Assembly: GCA_029260015.1 (NCBI GenBank)
Contig: JAJDEB010000002.1
Location: 124,001-188,000 of the forward strand
DNA length: 64,000 nucleotides
Reading direction: 5' to 3'
Source: Phycisphaerae bacterium
GTDB lineage: Bacteria > Planctomycetota > Phycisphaerae > UBA1845
Each line of letters starts with the position of its first letter. Position 1 is the stretch's first letter. Below are positions 25,538 through 34,935 of the stretch, piece by piece. The position numbers were made by a program, and so were the translations under genes. The notes under the pieces were generated by a model. That model was not told where the DNA came from and ran no database searches. It saw only the letters and a list, made by a program, of their open reading frames with translations.

Positions 25538-26356
25538 CTACTCCTCTTCCCCGCTCGGCAACTCGATCATTCGAATCCGTTCAAGGCGTTTTTCTTCGTA
25601 AGGTTCGGCTTCAATGTAGAGCGTGCCGCCAACCGGAAGCTTCACTTCCTGACGAACCACGACGCCGTTCGTCTTGACCCACGCTCGGGCTTTGCCGGCT
25701 TCTATGACAAAACACTTGGTTTCGCCCTCGTCCGTTTCGATCGACTCCCAGCCAGTGACCTTCACGAGCATCGGAATCAACCGCGTCCCCACGCCCGTCA
25801 GCGCTGCCAGCGGATTGAACACGTGCGTCCGCCATGATTGACCTACTTCAAGCCGCGGCAAAGTCGCAAACGGTCGGAACATGCTGTCCACCGTGCCCAC
25901 CGCACCCGCATCGACTTTGAAATATTGCGTTCGCGTGCCCAGGTCCATCTTGAATGCGAGGTGCCCGCTGTATCGCTCTCCGATCAATTCAAATTTCTCA
26001 CCCGCCCCAAAAAGCTGCATGCGAATTTCGTCGAGGTAGCCCTCTTTCGTAAAGTCCGAATCGATCTCAATACGCAACGTCGGCACGGGCCCCAGCCCAT
26101 CAATCCAAACGGTATCACTTCGCGAAATCCTGGCTTTGTTCTCGATGTACTCGGTCCAAACCGTTCCCACGCGACGCTTGTGCTGATCGACAATCCGAAG
26201 CTGAGAATGCATCGTCTCCTCGGTCAGCCAGTCGCCACCGTCGAAACGCGGTGCATCGACCGCGGTCCATGCCGGCCAAACGTCGTGCCACGCCAGCCAG
26301 GCCATCGAAGCCAGCCAGAAAACGAACAGTGCAAAAAATGAAAGACGCGAAATCAT
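25538..26356 (-). CDS. Hypothetical membrane-anchored protein of the ABC operon
   Basis: 272 residues from the ATG at 26356; the longer ORF-track start runs into the divergent region. One N-terminal helix (FFALFVFWLASMAWLAW) leads to a beta-rich extracytoplasmic domain (SQLRIVDQHKRRVGTVWTEYI, YSGHLAFKMDLGTRTQYFKVDAG) that resembles the anchoring part of transglutaminase-like planctomycete proteins, but no catalytic Cys-His-Asp is seen. It ends with a Glu-rich tail. It is the first gene of a four-gene operon with the ABC transporter, 46 bases before the next. Confidence 0.7.
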   Translation of the reverse strand: MISRLSFFALFVFWLASMAWLAWHDVWPAWTAVDAPRFDGGDWLTEETMHSQLRIVDQHKRRVGTVWTEYIENKARISRSDTVWIDGLGPVPTLRIEIDSDFTKEGYLDEIRMQLFGAGEKFELIGERYSGHLAFKMDLGTRTQYFKVDAGAVGTVDSMFRPFATLPRLEVGQSWRTHVFNPLAALTGVGTRLIPMLVKVTGWESIETDEGETKCFVIEAGKARAWVKTNGVVVRQEVKLPVGGTLYIEAEPYEEKRLERIRMIELPSGEEE

Positions 26357-26511
26357 GCGTTGATCCAAAGCAGAAGGGCGACGCTGGACGGTTGAATCGG
26401 CAGATTGTAGGGTGACTGCAAGATGCGGGTCAATCGATTCGCGATATGCACGCAACCGGCACGCGAATCAGACAAGTTTATGCGCTCGACACCACAAGAA
26501 AAAAGTCCGCA

Positions 26512-27288
26512 ATGACACAAACAGGGCTGGCCACGACTCGCATGAATTCCACCGAATCGATTCCAACGAAACGCAAACGCCGATGGGGACGCCGCATCCT
26601 CTGGTCGCTCTTTGCGATCGTTATGATGCTGGCGATCGCTGCTGTCGTCGGTTGGTTTGCGTTTCAAAAAATCCCCTCTTGGTACAAACCTGTCCGGGTC
26701 GCATCGGGCGACTTATCCCGAATTCGCAACAGTCTGCCCAACACTTACGATTCGCTCAATGCCAAGATTCAGCAAGGCGAGACGTTCGACTTCACCCTGA
26801 TCGATCGCACCGTTTCCGAGTGGCTCGTGGCCCGCGCTGAATTGTACCCCGACGCGGAAGCATGGTTGCCCAAATGGCTACGCGACCCGATCGTCGTGTT
26901 TGAAGACAACAAAGCCATCATCGGTGCCCGCGTGGACTATCAAGGTTGGCGAGCGATCGTTGGCATTCACCTTACACTCGACATCACCAACGAATCGATC
27001 ACTGCGCGCATCGTCAAGGTCACTGCCGGCGCGCTACCGATCCCGCTGTCGCAACTTGTCAAACCGATCGAAGATTTCCTTGAAGATGAAGACCTCGACA
27101 TCGAGACCATGCCCGACCCTGCGGCGCTTGTTTTCAAAGAATTACAAGAAGTCGGGCCGGCCAAAGCCCTGACCAATGGCCTGCATTGGCGAAACGTCTT
27201 TAAGGCACCCAACAGCCCTCACGTCATAAAGATTCGCGGCGCTTCGACCGCCAACGGGGAATTGAAAATTCGCATCGAACCGCGATGA
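26512..27288 (+). CDS. Hypothetical single-pass membrane protein
   Basis: About 258 residues from the ATG at 26512. A basic stretch (TKRKRRWGRR) comes before one transmembrane helix (ILWSLFAIVMMLAIAAVVGWFAF), placing the C-terminal 200 residues outside the cytoplasm. That part is mixed alpha/beta (FDFTLIDRTVSEWLVARAEL, VFEDNKAIIGARVDYQGWRAIV). I recognise no family; the strand pattern faintly resembles lipid-binding domains of YfgH/DUF2993 kind. It is divergent from the ABC operon and lies 56 bases upstream of gpmI. Confidence 0.7.
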   Translation: MTQTGLATTRMNSTESIPTKRKRRWGRRILWSLFAIVMMLAIAAVVGWFAFQKIPSWYKPVRVASGDLSRIRNSLPNTYDSLNAKIQQGETFDFTLIDRTVSEWLVARAELYPDAEAWLPKWLRDPIVVFEDNKAIIGARVDYQGWRAIVGIHLTLDITNESITARIVKVTAGALPIPLSQLVKPIEDFLEDEDLDIETMPDPAALVFKELQEVGPAKALTNGLHWRNVFKAPNSPHVIKIRGASTANGELKIRIEPR

Positions 27289-27344
27289 TGAAACCACTGG
27301 CCACACAAAACCAACTTGCTAGAACGCCCGAGGGAGTTTGACCG

Positions 27345-28970
27345 ATGCCTACGCACCCGAAGAAACGCCCGTTTGTCTTGATCGTCCGTGACGGCTGGGG
27401 TGCAAATCCGCATCCCGAATGGAACCACGCCAATGCCGTTTACCTCGCCAAGACCCCGGTTGATGATCGGTTAATGAAAGATTACCCGCACGTTCAAATC
27501 AAAACGTGCGGCGAAGATGTTGGCCTGCCTGCGGGCATCATGGGCAACAGCGAGGTCGGCCACCAGAACATCGGTGCAGGTCGCATCGTCGATCAAGAAC
27601 TGATGCGAATATCAAATACGATTCGCGACGGTTCCTTCTTTGAAAACGAAACCATGCGCGCCGCGTTTGCTCGTGCCAAAGAAACGGGCGGCAACGTACA
27701 CATCCTCGGACTCTGCAGCGATGCCGGTGTACACAGCGTACTCGCCCATCTGTATGGCATCCTCGAACTCGCAAGGCGTTTGGATTTCGACGGACAGCGC
27801 GTATTCCTCCACGCCTTCGCAGACGGCAGGGACAGCCCGCCAACCAAGGGCATCGAATTCATCCGCCAGATCGAGGCGAAAATGAATGAACTTGGCGTCG
27901 GAAGGGTGGCCAGTGTGATAGGCCGCTACTATGCGATGGATCGCGACAACCGCTGGGAGCGCGTCGAAAGGGCTTATCGCCTGTTGACCGAGGGTAAGGG
28001 CACAACATTCGCGTCAGCCGCCGAGGCTATTCAGTCATATTACGACAACCCCATCGAAGCCGCCCGCAGCGGTGATGAATTCGTCGAACCCAGCGTCATG
28101 ACCGATTCAGATGGAAACCCAATCGCTACCATCGGCGACGGCGACAGCGTCATCTTCTTTAACTACCGAGGTGATCGTCCGCGCGAATTGTCAAAGGCAT
28201 TCACCCTCGATACGTTTCCCTTTGAAGGCACAGACAAGGACGGCACTTCTCGCACGATGGGCTTCGATCGCACTCGCAAGCTCGACGTCTACTTCGCCAC
28301 CATGACCGCCTACGAAACCGGACTGCCCGTCAACGTCATCTTCAACAAGCCCCCCAAGATGAAGAACATCTTCGGTCAATACATCTCCGAACTCGGCTTG
28401 ACCCAGTTCCGAAGCGCCGAGACTGAAAAATTCCCGCACGTCACGTTCTTCTTCAACGACTACCGCGACGAACCGTTCCAAGGCGAAGACCGACAAATCG
28501 TTCCATCACCGCGCGACGTTTCCACCTACGATCAGAAACCGGAAATGAGCGCCCACCCGCTGACCGAAAAAGTACTCGCAGCCATCGAATCAAAACGCTA
28601 CGACGCCATCATTGTAAACTATGCCAACGGTGACATGGTCGGCCACACCGGAAACCTGCAAGCCGCCATAGATGCCGTACAAACCGTCGATGAATGCGTG
28701 GGCAAAGTCGTCGATGCAACGCTCAAGCAGGGAGGCTGCCTGATCGTCACTGCAGACCACGGAAACTGCGAACAAATGATCGACCCAGCTACCAACCTGC
28801 CGCACACGTCCCACACCATCTACGATGTAGAAGCCATCCTCGTAGACGATGAATTCATGGGAACAAAGTTGCGCGAAGGTGGAAGATTAGCCGACCTGAT
28901 GCCAACCGCACTAGCAATGATGGGCTTGGACCAACCCAAAGAAATGACCGGGCAATCACTCACCCAATGA
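27345..28970 (+). CDS. gpmI: 2,3-bisphosphoglycerate-independent phosphoglycerate mutase
   Basis: 541 residues of the alkaline-phosphatase superfamily; it interconverts 3- and 2-phosphoglycerate in glycolysis. Phospho-serine Ser69 lies in GIMGNSEVGHQNIGAGR. Metal-binding residues are seen in VRDGWG, VTADHGNCEQM and THTS-like HTSHTIYD, and substrate residues in FADGRDSPP and YYAMDRDNRWERVE. It is longer than the usual 510-515 residues because of a modified insertion near EDRQIVPSPRDVSTYDQKPEM. The ribosome site GAGGGAG is well placed. A dispersed hairpin repeat follows 13 bases past the stop. Confidence 0.96.
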   Translation: MPTHPKKRPFVLIVRDGWGANPHPEWNHANAVYLAKTPVDDRLMKDYPHVQIKTCGEDVGLPAGIMGNSEVGHQNIGAGRIVDQELMRISNTIRDGSFFENETMRAAFARAKETGGNVHILGLCSDAGVHSVLAHLYGILELARRLDFDGQRVFLHAFADGRDSPPTKGIEFIRQIEAKMNELGVGRVASVIGRYYAMDRDNRWERVERAYRLLTEGKGTTFASAAEAIQSYYDNPIEAARSGDEFVEPSVMTDSDGNPIATIGDGDSVIFFNYRGDRPRELSKAFTLDTFPFEGTDKDGTSRTMGFDRTRKLDVYFATMTAYETGLPVNVIFNKPPKMKNIFGQYISELGLTQFRSAETEKFPHVTFFFNDYRDEPFQGEDRQIVPSPRDVSTYDQKPEMSAHPLTEKVLAAIESKRYDAIIVNYANGDMVGHTGNLQAAIDAVQTVDECVGKVVDATLKQGGCLIVTADHGNCEQMIDPATNLPHTSHTIYDVEAILVDDEFMGTKLREGGRLADLMPTALAMMGLDQPKEMTGQSLTQ

Positions 28971-28983
28971 TGTCGACGATGAC

Positions 28984-29014
28984 GGGTGCCCCGCCCTTCA
29001 GGGTGGGGGACTGA
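28984..29014 (+). repeat. Dispersed GGGTGCCCC hairpin repeat, solo copy
   Basis: This is the same 31-base unit as the ends of the element at 15949-16114: GGGTGCCCCGCCC, TTCA loop, GGGTGGGG, then GACTGA. The core CCCCGCCC/GGGTGGGG is an eight-pair stem. It lies between the convergent ends of gpmI and the DUF885 gene, so it may serve as a terminator for both. Confidence 0.85.
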
Positions 29015-29021
29015 CCGAACA

Positions 29022-30815
29022 TCAAGACGCCGTCAAAGCACTCGCCCGCGCCGCAATCCAACGATTCATTCGCCCCTCAAGAATCGAAAGCGGCTGAGCA
29101 CCTTGCGACAAAAGTTCGTCGTGAAATTCGCGCACATCAAACAATTCGCCCAGATGCGACTCAGCTTTTTCGCGTAACCTGCGGATCGTCAACTCGCCAA
29201 TCTTGTAAGCCAATGCCTGCCCGGGCCAGGCGATGTAACGATCGACTTCTGAATTGATATTCAACTCACTCAAGCCAGTATTGGCTTGCATATAGTCAAC
29301 CGCTTCCTGCCGTGTCCAGCGATTGCGATGAACTCCCGTATCCACCACCAACCGCGCCGCCCGCCACGCATCATACGCCAATCGGCCAAACCGCGATTCC
29401 GGCGTTTGGTACCCACCGATCTCGTACCCAAGCCCTTCCGCATACAACGCCCATCCTTCAATGTACGCAGTGAAACTACTATACCGGCGAAACTTCGGTA
29501 AATCTTCGTTTTCCAAATCCAACGGGATCTGAAACAGATGGCCAGGATACGCCTCGTGATACGTCAAAGCCTCCATCGTATAGGTGGGCCGCTTGGTCGC
29601 TTCGTAAGTATTGACATAGTAGTAGCCCGAACGCGAACCCTCCTCTGCCGGCGGATATGCGTATGCCGCGGGTGCCGACGCCGCACGGAATGCTTCGATC
29701 TCCTTCAACCCGCAGCGCGCTTTCGGGAGGCAGTTAAACAGCTTTGACAGCTTCGGCTCGGTACGATCCAAAATCGAACGAGCCAGCGACATGAGTTCCT
29801 CACCCGACGCAGCTTTGAACCTCGGATCGGTCGTCATGTAGGTGATGAACGCATCCACTGATCCGGAATAACCCATCTCTACGCGGACCTTGTCCATTTC
29901 ACCGCGAATGCGCGCAATCTCATCCAAACCGATTTGGTGAATTTCGTCTGCCGACAGTTCCGTCGTCGTGTGGTAACGAATCAGCTTGTCATAGATCGCA
30001 TCGCCAGCGGGTGAATCCCATATACCAACCGTTGCACGGGTGGCTGGCAAATACTCATCGACTACATAAGCATTCAACCGCTCGTAGCCAGGCAGTACCG
30101 ATTCTACAATCGCTGATTCGATTTCCTCGCACAGCTCTCGCTTCGTTTTGTCGCTGAATTTTTCGGGTAACTTGTTGACCGGCGAATAAAATTCGCTCTC
30201 TTGCGGCGCAGCGACCAAGTGCGTTTGGATCTGCGGCAAAACTTTCTCGATGATGACGCGCGAACGTACATATCCTTGGGCGACGCCCTCGCGACAATTC
30301 ATGATTACCTGATCGACTTGCGCCGGCCAAGCCCTGAGGCGTGCGATGTAATCGCGATAGTCCTTCTGTGTTTCAAACGGGTGATAAACAAGTATCAGCG
30401 GAAACGATAGGTGCGGGCTGCCCTGGTGCTTGATCGGCATAAGTCGGGAGTGACACTCGCTGTGGAGCAATCCGTCGCGAAGTTGCCTTTCAAAGATGGC
30501 GCAGTTTGAGCGGGCCATCTCCGACATCGAAGCGCGATCCAGTTTGGCGCTTCGTTCGACGAGACCCCGGCGAATCTCGCACCATCGCTCGTGCTCCTGC
30601 TTCGACAAATCATCAAGGCGATCGTTGTAGCGATTGTCGCCAATGTCGGTCGCCCACGTCGGAGAATGAGCCAGCCGCGCCTCCCAGTACTCGCCGAAGA
30701 GCGCATTAGCCCGCTTCTCTGGCGTCATGCAGCCAGTCAATGTCGATGATGCCAAGATCGACATCGCAATCGCAATCGCTGTTCCAGCCGCTTGTACTCG
30801 AATTACGATTTTCAT
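29022..30815 (-). CDS. DUF885-family lipoprotein, putative zinc carboxypeptidase-like
   Basis: 597 residues from MKIVIRVQ (the ORF-track start is 45 residues too long). A lipoprotein signal with lipobox LTGC leads to the helical DUF885 domain. The zinc-peptidase-like motif HEAYPGH is present, with EGWALYAEGLG downstream that supplies the third ligand, as in family proteins annotated as M2/M3/M32-like metallopeptidases. Peptidase activity is inferred from these motifs. Its start overlaps the pepF stop (ATGA), and it is the last gene of the pepF pair. Confidence 0.9.
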   Translation of the reverse strand: MKIVIRVQAAGTAIAIAMSILASSTLTGCMTPEKRANALFGEYWEARLAHSPTWATDIGDNRYNDRLDDLSKQEHERWCEIRRGLVERSAKLDRASMSEMARSNCAIFERQLRDGLLHSECHSRLMPIKHQGSPHLSFPLILVYHPFETQKDYRDYIARLRAWPAQVDQVIMNCREGVAQGYVRSRVIIEKVLPQIQTHLVAAPQESEFYSPVNKLPEKFSDKTKRELCEEIESAIVESVLPGYERLNAYVVDEYLPATRATVGIWDSPAGDAIYDKLIRYHTTTELSADEIHQIGLDEIARIRGEMDKVRVEMGYSGSVDAFITYMTTDPRFKAASGEELMSLARSILDRTEPKLSKLFNCLPKARCGLKEIEAFRAASAPAAYAYPPAEEGSRSGYYYVNTYEATKRPTYTMEALTYHEAYPGHLFQIPLDLENEDLPKFRRYSSFTAYIEGWALYAEGLGYEIGGYQTPESRFGRLAYDAWRAARLVVDTGVHRNRWTRQEAVDYMQANTGLSELNINSEVDRYIAWPGQALAYKIGELTIRRLREKAESHLGELFDVREFHDELLSQGAQPLSILEGRMNRWIAARASALTAS

Positions 30816-32671
30816 CCGCCAATCTCTCCGAGCAGCTCTTCTGTTTGATCCAGCAAGCTCGAAAATATTTGCATGGCATCTTCGATCGGTTCTGCTGTGG
30901 TCATGTCCACCCGCGCCAACTTCAACAAATCCACCGGATACTGACTGCAACCAGCTTTTAGAAATGCGAGGTATTCATCCACCGCACCCGATTCATTCGC
31001 CCGAATGCGCTTGGCGATATTGCTCGCCGCACAATAACTCGTGGCATATTTGTACACATAGAAGTTGTAATAGAAATGCGGAATGCGGAGCCAATAGCTC
31101 GCAACCAAGTCATCGTGGGCATAGTCCTTGCCATAGTAGCGATGCATGATTGTACTATACTGCTCGCTGATCGCGTCGGCTGTCAGCGCTTCGTTCGACT
31201 CTGCCATCTCGTGTATCTGCTTCTCAAAGGTACTGAACATCGTCTGGCGAAACACCGTACCACGCATCGTCTCAAGAAACTCACAAAGCAGAGATAGCCT
31301 CACCTTGGGATCTTCAGTACGATCCAAGACATAGTGCTGCAAAAGTATCTCGTTCAGCGTCGAGGCCACCTCTGCGCAGAATATGTCGTAGTTACTATAA
31401 ACATAAGGCTGGAGTCCGCGCGAATAGTAGGAATGCATCGAATGACCCATCTCGTGGGCCAGCGTTGAAACGCTATCATAGTTGCCCTGATAATTCAGCA
31501 AGATATACGGAGACGTCAGGTAGGTTCCGCTCGAGTACGCCCCGCTGCGTTTGTTTCGCGTCGGATAAACATCCACCCACCGCGAGTTAATCCCCTTGTC
31601 CATCATACTGAGATAATCCGCACCAAGCGGTTCCAGCGCATCTCGCATCAGGGCGACGCCTTCTTCAAACGTGTACTTCGTATCGGAATCGTTCACGAAC
31701 GAAACGAACATGTCGTAGTCATGCACACCGCCATCGAGTTTCAGCGCCCGCTTCTTAATGGACAGGTACCGATGAAGCAGCGGCAGGTGCTTGTCGATGG
31801 TTTCGACCAGCGTGTTGTAAACCGATACTGGGATATTCCCGCCATCCAGGGCAGCCGCTAAACAACTTTCGTATCCTCGGACTTTTACCGAAAACAAGTG
31901 GCTTTGCACGATTCCGTTTAGCAGTGCAGCCCCCGTGTTGCGAACGCCGTGATACCCACCGACCAAACCTTCATATGCGTCCTTTCGAACGCGTCGATCA
32001 GGCGACCGCATGAACAGGTAATACGCGGCATCGTTCAGCTCGACGTCATGACCGTCCTCGTCTTTGATGTCCGGAAACTTCAGGTCAGCATTGGTCAACA
32101 GGTTGTACGCGTTGTAAGGCGTGCGGCGAACTTGGCCGGCCATCGCGATCAATTCCTCCTCGCGGGCTGACAGAATGTGCTTTTTCTGCCGGAACAAATC
32201 ATCGAACGCCTGACGATAGACGGCTAACTCTTCGTTGCCAGCCATCCATTTTTCAATGGTTTCAAGCGAGATCGCAGTCAGTTCGGGTTCGATCCAACTG
32301 ACGGCTTCTCCGTATCGAACCGCCAGCGCCGTTGCGATCTGATCGATCTCTTGCGTCTCACCAATCGACGTGTCTTCATCTGCCCGCAGCGAAGCGTACA
32401 CCATGACCCTGTCGATCCGCGCTTCGGTTCCATCACGCAACTTAAGCGCCGCCAGCAGTTGATCAGCACCTTTCGAAAGCGTCCCCTTCAACTTAGCCAA
32501 CTCGGGAATACCAGCCTCCAACGCGTCGTGCTCTTGCTGCCACAACTCCTGCGTGGCGAAGATGTCTTCGGTCGCCCATGTATACTTGGTTTCAATCTGG
32601 CTCCGCGTGCGCATTTCTTTCTTGCCGGGGGCTGTCGCTGTCGAACTGTGCAACCGAGTGTCACCAATCAT
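30812..32671 (-). CDS. pepF: Oligoendopeptidase F
   Basis: 619 residues of the M3B peptidase family, degrading short peptides in the cytoplasm. The zinc site is HEMGH (His406-Glu407-His410), with EVASTLNE supplying the third ligand. The whole length matches the family: an N-terminal oligopeptidase helical region with YTWATEDIF and a C-terminal catalytic domain ending HFYYNFYVYKYATS. The ATG at 32671 has CGGAGA before it. It is coupled to the DUF885 gene downstream and lies 86 bases from the carbamate kinase gene upstream, possibly in one transcript with it. Confidence 0.95.
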   Translation of the reverse strand: MIGDTRLHSSTATAPGKKEMRTRSQIETKYTWATEDIFATQELWQQEHDALEAGIPELAKLKGTLSKGADQLLAALKLRDGTEARIDRVMVYASLRADEDTSIGETQEIDQIATALAVRYGEAVSWIEPELTAISLETIEKWMAGNEELAVYRQAFDDLFRQKKHILSAREEELIAMAGQVRRTPYNAYNLLTNADLKFPDIKDEDGHDVELNDAAYYLFMRSPDRRVRKDAYEGLVGGYHGVRNTGAALLNGIVQSHLFSVKVRGYESCLAAALDGGNIPVSVYNTLVETIDKHLPLLHRYLSIKKRALKLDGGVHDYDMFVSFVNDSDTKYTFEEGVALMRDALEPLGADYLSMMDKGINSRWVDVYPTRNKRSGAYSSGTYLTSPYILLNYQGNYDSVSTLAHEMGHSMHSYYSRGLQPYVYSNYDIFCAEVASTLNEILLQHYVLDRTEDPKVRLSLLCEFLETMRGTVFRQTMFSTFEKQIHEMAESNEALTADAISEQYSTIMHRYYGKDYAHDDLVASYWLRIPHFYYNFYVYKYATSYCAASNIAKRIRANESGAVDEYLAFLKAGCSQYPVDLLKLARVDMTTAEPIEDAMQIFSSLLDQTEELLGEIGG

Positions 32672-32757
32672 TGGTTTCTCCGCGATCTCTTGAGTTTTGG
32701 ATTGTGTACAACGCTGATTGCTGCCAGACCAACGATCCGCTGATGCGAACCCAACAG

Positions 32758-33714
32758 CTAACTGCGAATAACGTGCGTCCCAGTCTTGCCGTCAAGGGCA
32801 TCCAGGCAACCGGCAATACTCGTGATGATTGCCCTCGCGCCCGGGTTCTTGGAGCGGGCCAGAAAATCGACACACGCATCAACCTTTGGGCCCATGCTTC
32901 CTTCTGGAAACTGTCCGTCTTCTCGATATTGACGAGCCTCATCGACCGTTAACCGATCAAGCTGCTTCTCATTCGGCGTACCGTAGTTCAGGCAGACCTT
33001 GTCTACATCGGTCAGAATAGCCAAGGTATCCGCATCTACTTCACTCGCCAAAAGAGCAGACGTCAAATCCTTATCAATCACAGCCTCAATACCTTCGTAT
33101 CCGCCGGATGGGTCCTGAAAACAAGGGATTCCGCCGCCACCGCAGCACACAATGACCCGCCCCTCATCAAATAGCTCGTGGATGAGGTCGATCTCCAGAA
33201 TCTCCTGCGGTTTGGGCGAAGGCACGACGCGCCGAAACCCCTTCGATGGAATTTCTTTAACAACCCAACGGTCGGTTTCAACGCGCTCGCGAATCGTCTC
33301 TTCGTCGTAATACTGACCGATCGGTTTGCTGGGATTTTCAAATGCGGGATCGTTGGGATTGACGCGAACGGTCGTGATGAGCGTGGTAGCTGTCACGTCC
33401 GAACTGCGCGTGACCATCTCGTTGCGAATGCACTGACAAATCATGTACCCCATGCCAGCCTGCGTGTCTGCGACGCAGAGTCCCAAATCGATCGGATACA
33501 CTTCGTCGCGCGAAAGCTCGACCCGACGTAGAACTGTTCCCACCTGCGGACCATTGCCATGCGTCAAGAGAACATGATGGCCCGCATCGATCAAGTCAGC
33601 GATATAAACAGCCGTGATGCGCGACTGGGCGAATTGACTCGGGACGTCACCACCGAATTTTCCCGACGAGATGGCGTTACCGCCCAAAGCCACAACAATT
33701 TTCTTCGGCATCAA
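32758..33714 (-). CDS. arcC: Carbamate kinase
   Basis: 318 residues. It makes ATP from carbamoyl phosphate and ADP, or the reverse. Family signatures: VVALGGNAI, LLTHGNGPQVG, IDKDLTSALLA, ILTDVDKVCLNYGTP and the C-terminal GSMGPKVDACVDFL. The neighbouring YgeW-type transcarbamylase and YgeY-type hydrolase suggest the E. coli YqeA role: energy from carbamoyl phosphate released during purine or ureide breakdown. It is on the same strand as the transcarbamylase, 73 bases downstream. Confidence 0.95.
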   Translation of the reverse strand: MMPKKIVVALGGNAISSGKFGGDVPSQFAQSRITAVYIADLIDAGHHVLLTHGNGPQVGTVLRRVELSRDEVYPIDLGLCVADTQAGMGYMICQCIRNEMVTRSSDVTATTLITTVRVNPNDPAFENPSKPIGQYYDEETIRERVETDRWVVKEIPSKGFRRVVPSPKPQEILEIDLIHELFDEGRVIVCCGGGGIPCFQDPSGGYEGIEAVIDKDLTSALLASEVDADTLAILTDVDKVCLNYGTPNEKQLDRLTVDEARQYREDGQFPEGSMGPKVDACVDFLARSKNPGARAIITSIAGCLDALDGKTGTHVIRS

Positions 33715-33787
33715 GAGTCATCCAAATCGCCGCCTTCGCTGCGATTGCTGTCGTATTGGTAACTGCAAAGCAATCTGAAAAATCGCT

Positions 33788-34816
33788 TTAGAATGGGCGT
33801 TCGCGCATCGTGCAGGCCATGATCGCCTTAGCCGTGTGCAATCGATTTTCCGCTTCCTGAAAGACGATAGACTGCGGCCCGTCAATCACCGCATCGGTCA
33901 CTTCCGAGCCACGGTCGGCTGGCAGACAGTGCATGTAAATCGCATTTGATTTTGCCAGTTTCATGCGCCGCTCGTCGCAAATCCAATCTTTATGATTCGC
34001 GTTCATTTTCAGGCATTCCTGCTCAATCGAATTGATCTGCGCGTCGCTGGTGGTGTCGCGTTTTTGCAACATCAGATCATACGCCCCCCAACTCTTGGGA
34101 TAGACGATATCGGCATCGGCGAATGCTTCGTCCATGCTGTCGACCACTTCAAATTTCACGCCAGCTTCCTTGGCGTTGGCGCGGGCGTGCTCCATGGGCC
34201 GCTTCATCAAGTCGTACCCCTTGGGGTGTGCCAACGATACGTTGAGCCCCATTCGCGTCATCAGCGTGATTAGCCCCTGCGGGACCGAAAGCGGTTTGGC
34301 ATAACTCGGCGCATAAGCCCACGTCACTGCGATCTTCTTGCCGCGCACATCACCACCGAAGTGTTCGCGAATGGTCATCAAGTCAGCCAGCGTCTGGGTC
34401 GGATGATCAACATCGCACTGCATGTTAATCACCGGCACGTCGGCGTGCTTCGCGACTTCGCGCATGTACGCATTGCCAACCTCCGGAATCAGGTCATGAC
34501 GAATCGCGATGCCATGTCCCATCTGCCCGAGGATAATCCCGGTGTCCTTCGCAGTTTCGCCGTGCGAGATCTGCAGCGACCCTGGCTCAAGAAAATGCGC
34601 GTGGGCTCCAAGCTGCGTCGCCCCGGCTTCAAATGCGTTGCGGGTACGCGTGGATTTATCAAAAAACAACATATACACAGTCTGATGCGGCAGTTCCAAT
34701 CGATGCTCGCCGCGATGAAATGCAACTTTCAAAGCGTCAGCCGTCGAAAGCAGATGTTCAATTTCCTCTGCCGTAAAGTCCTGCGTCTCGATGTAGTCAC
34801 GTCCTTTGAGATTCAT
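33788..34816 (-). CDS. ygeW: Knotted carbamoyltransferase YgeW
   Basis: 342 residues. Carbamoyl-phosphate site DKSTRTRNAF, the second-domain motif HPTQTLADL and HCLPAD are those of a transcarbamylase. Phrases shared with E. coli YgeW are GNAYMREV, MTWAYSPSYGKPLSVPQG-like VTWAYAPSYAKPLSVPQG, LAHPKGYDL and IVYPKSWGAYDLM, so this is YgeW rather than ornithine transcarbamylase. YgeW carbamoylates (or phosphorolyses) an unidentified ureido substrate. Context: carbamate kinase downstream, YgeY-type hydrolase upstream beyond a repeat. Confidence 0.9.
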   Translation of the reverse strand: MNLKGRDYIETQDFTAEEIEHLLSTADALKVAFHRGEHRLELPHQTVYMLFFDKSTRTRNAFEAGATQLGAHAHFLEPGSLQISHGETAKDTGIILGQMGHGIAIRHDLIPEVGNAYMREVAKHADVPVINMQCDVDHPTQTLADLMTIREHFGGDVRGKKIAVTWAYAPSYAKPLSVPQGLITLMTRMGLNVSLAHPKGYDLMKRPMEHARANAKEAGVKFEVVDSMDEAFADADIVYPKSWGAYDLMLQKRDTTSDAQINSIEQECLKMNANHKDWICDERRMKLAKSNAIYMHCLPADRGSEVTDAVIDGPQSIVFQEAENRLHTAKAIMACTMRERPF

Positions 34817-34868
34817 AACGTATCTAATCCATTGCCCGTCTATTTCAATTTATTTGATGCCAGCATTC

Positions 34869-34932
34869 GTAGGGTGGGCCGTGCCCACCGCCGTTCGTGC
34901 GCCCATGACAAGGTGGGCACGGCCCACCCTAC
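34869..34932. repeat. Long inverted repeat of the GTAGGGT family
   Basis: Two perfect 21-base arms, beginning GTAGGGTGGGCCGTGCC and ending in its complement, are separated by 22 bases. Each arm also folds on itself (GGTGGGC and GCCCACC). It lies between the ygeY stop and the ygeW start on the minus strand, so a terminator or processing role is plausible. Related copies are at 39030 and 63566. Confidence 0.85.
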
Positions 34933-34935
34933 CGG

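Noticed and set aside
33788-34816. argF (anabolic ornithine carbamoyltransferase)
   Set aside because: Family motifs fit, but the characteristic phrases match YgeW and the neighbours are those of the yge/yqe cluster, not arginine synthesis.
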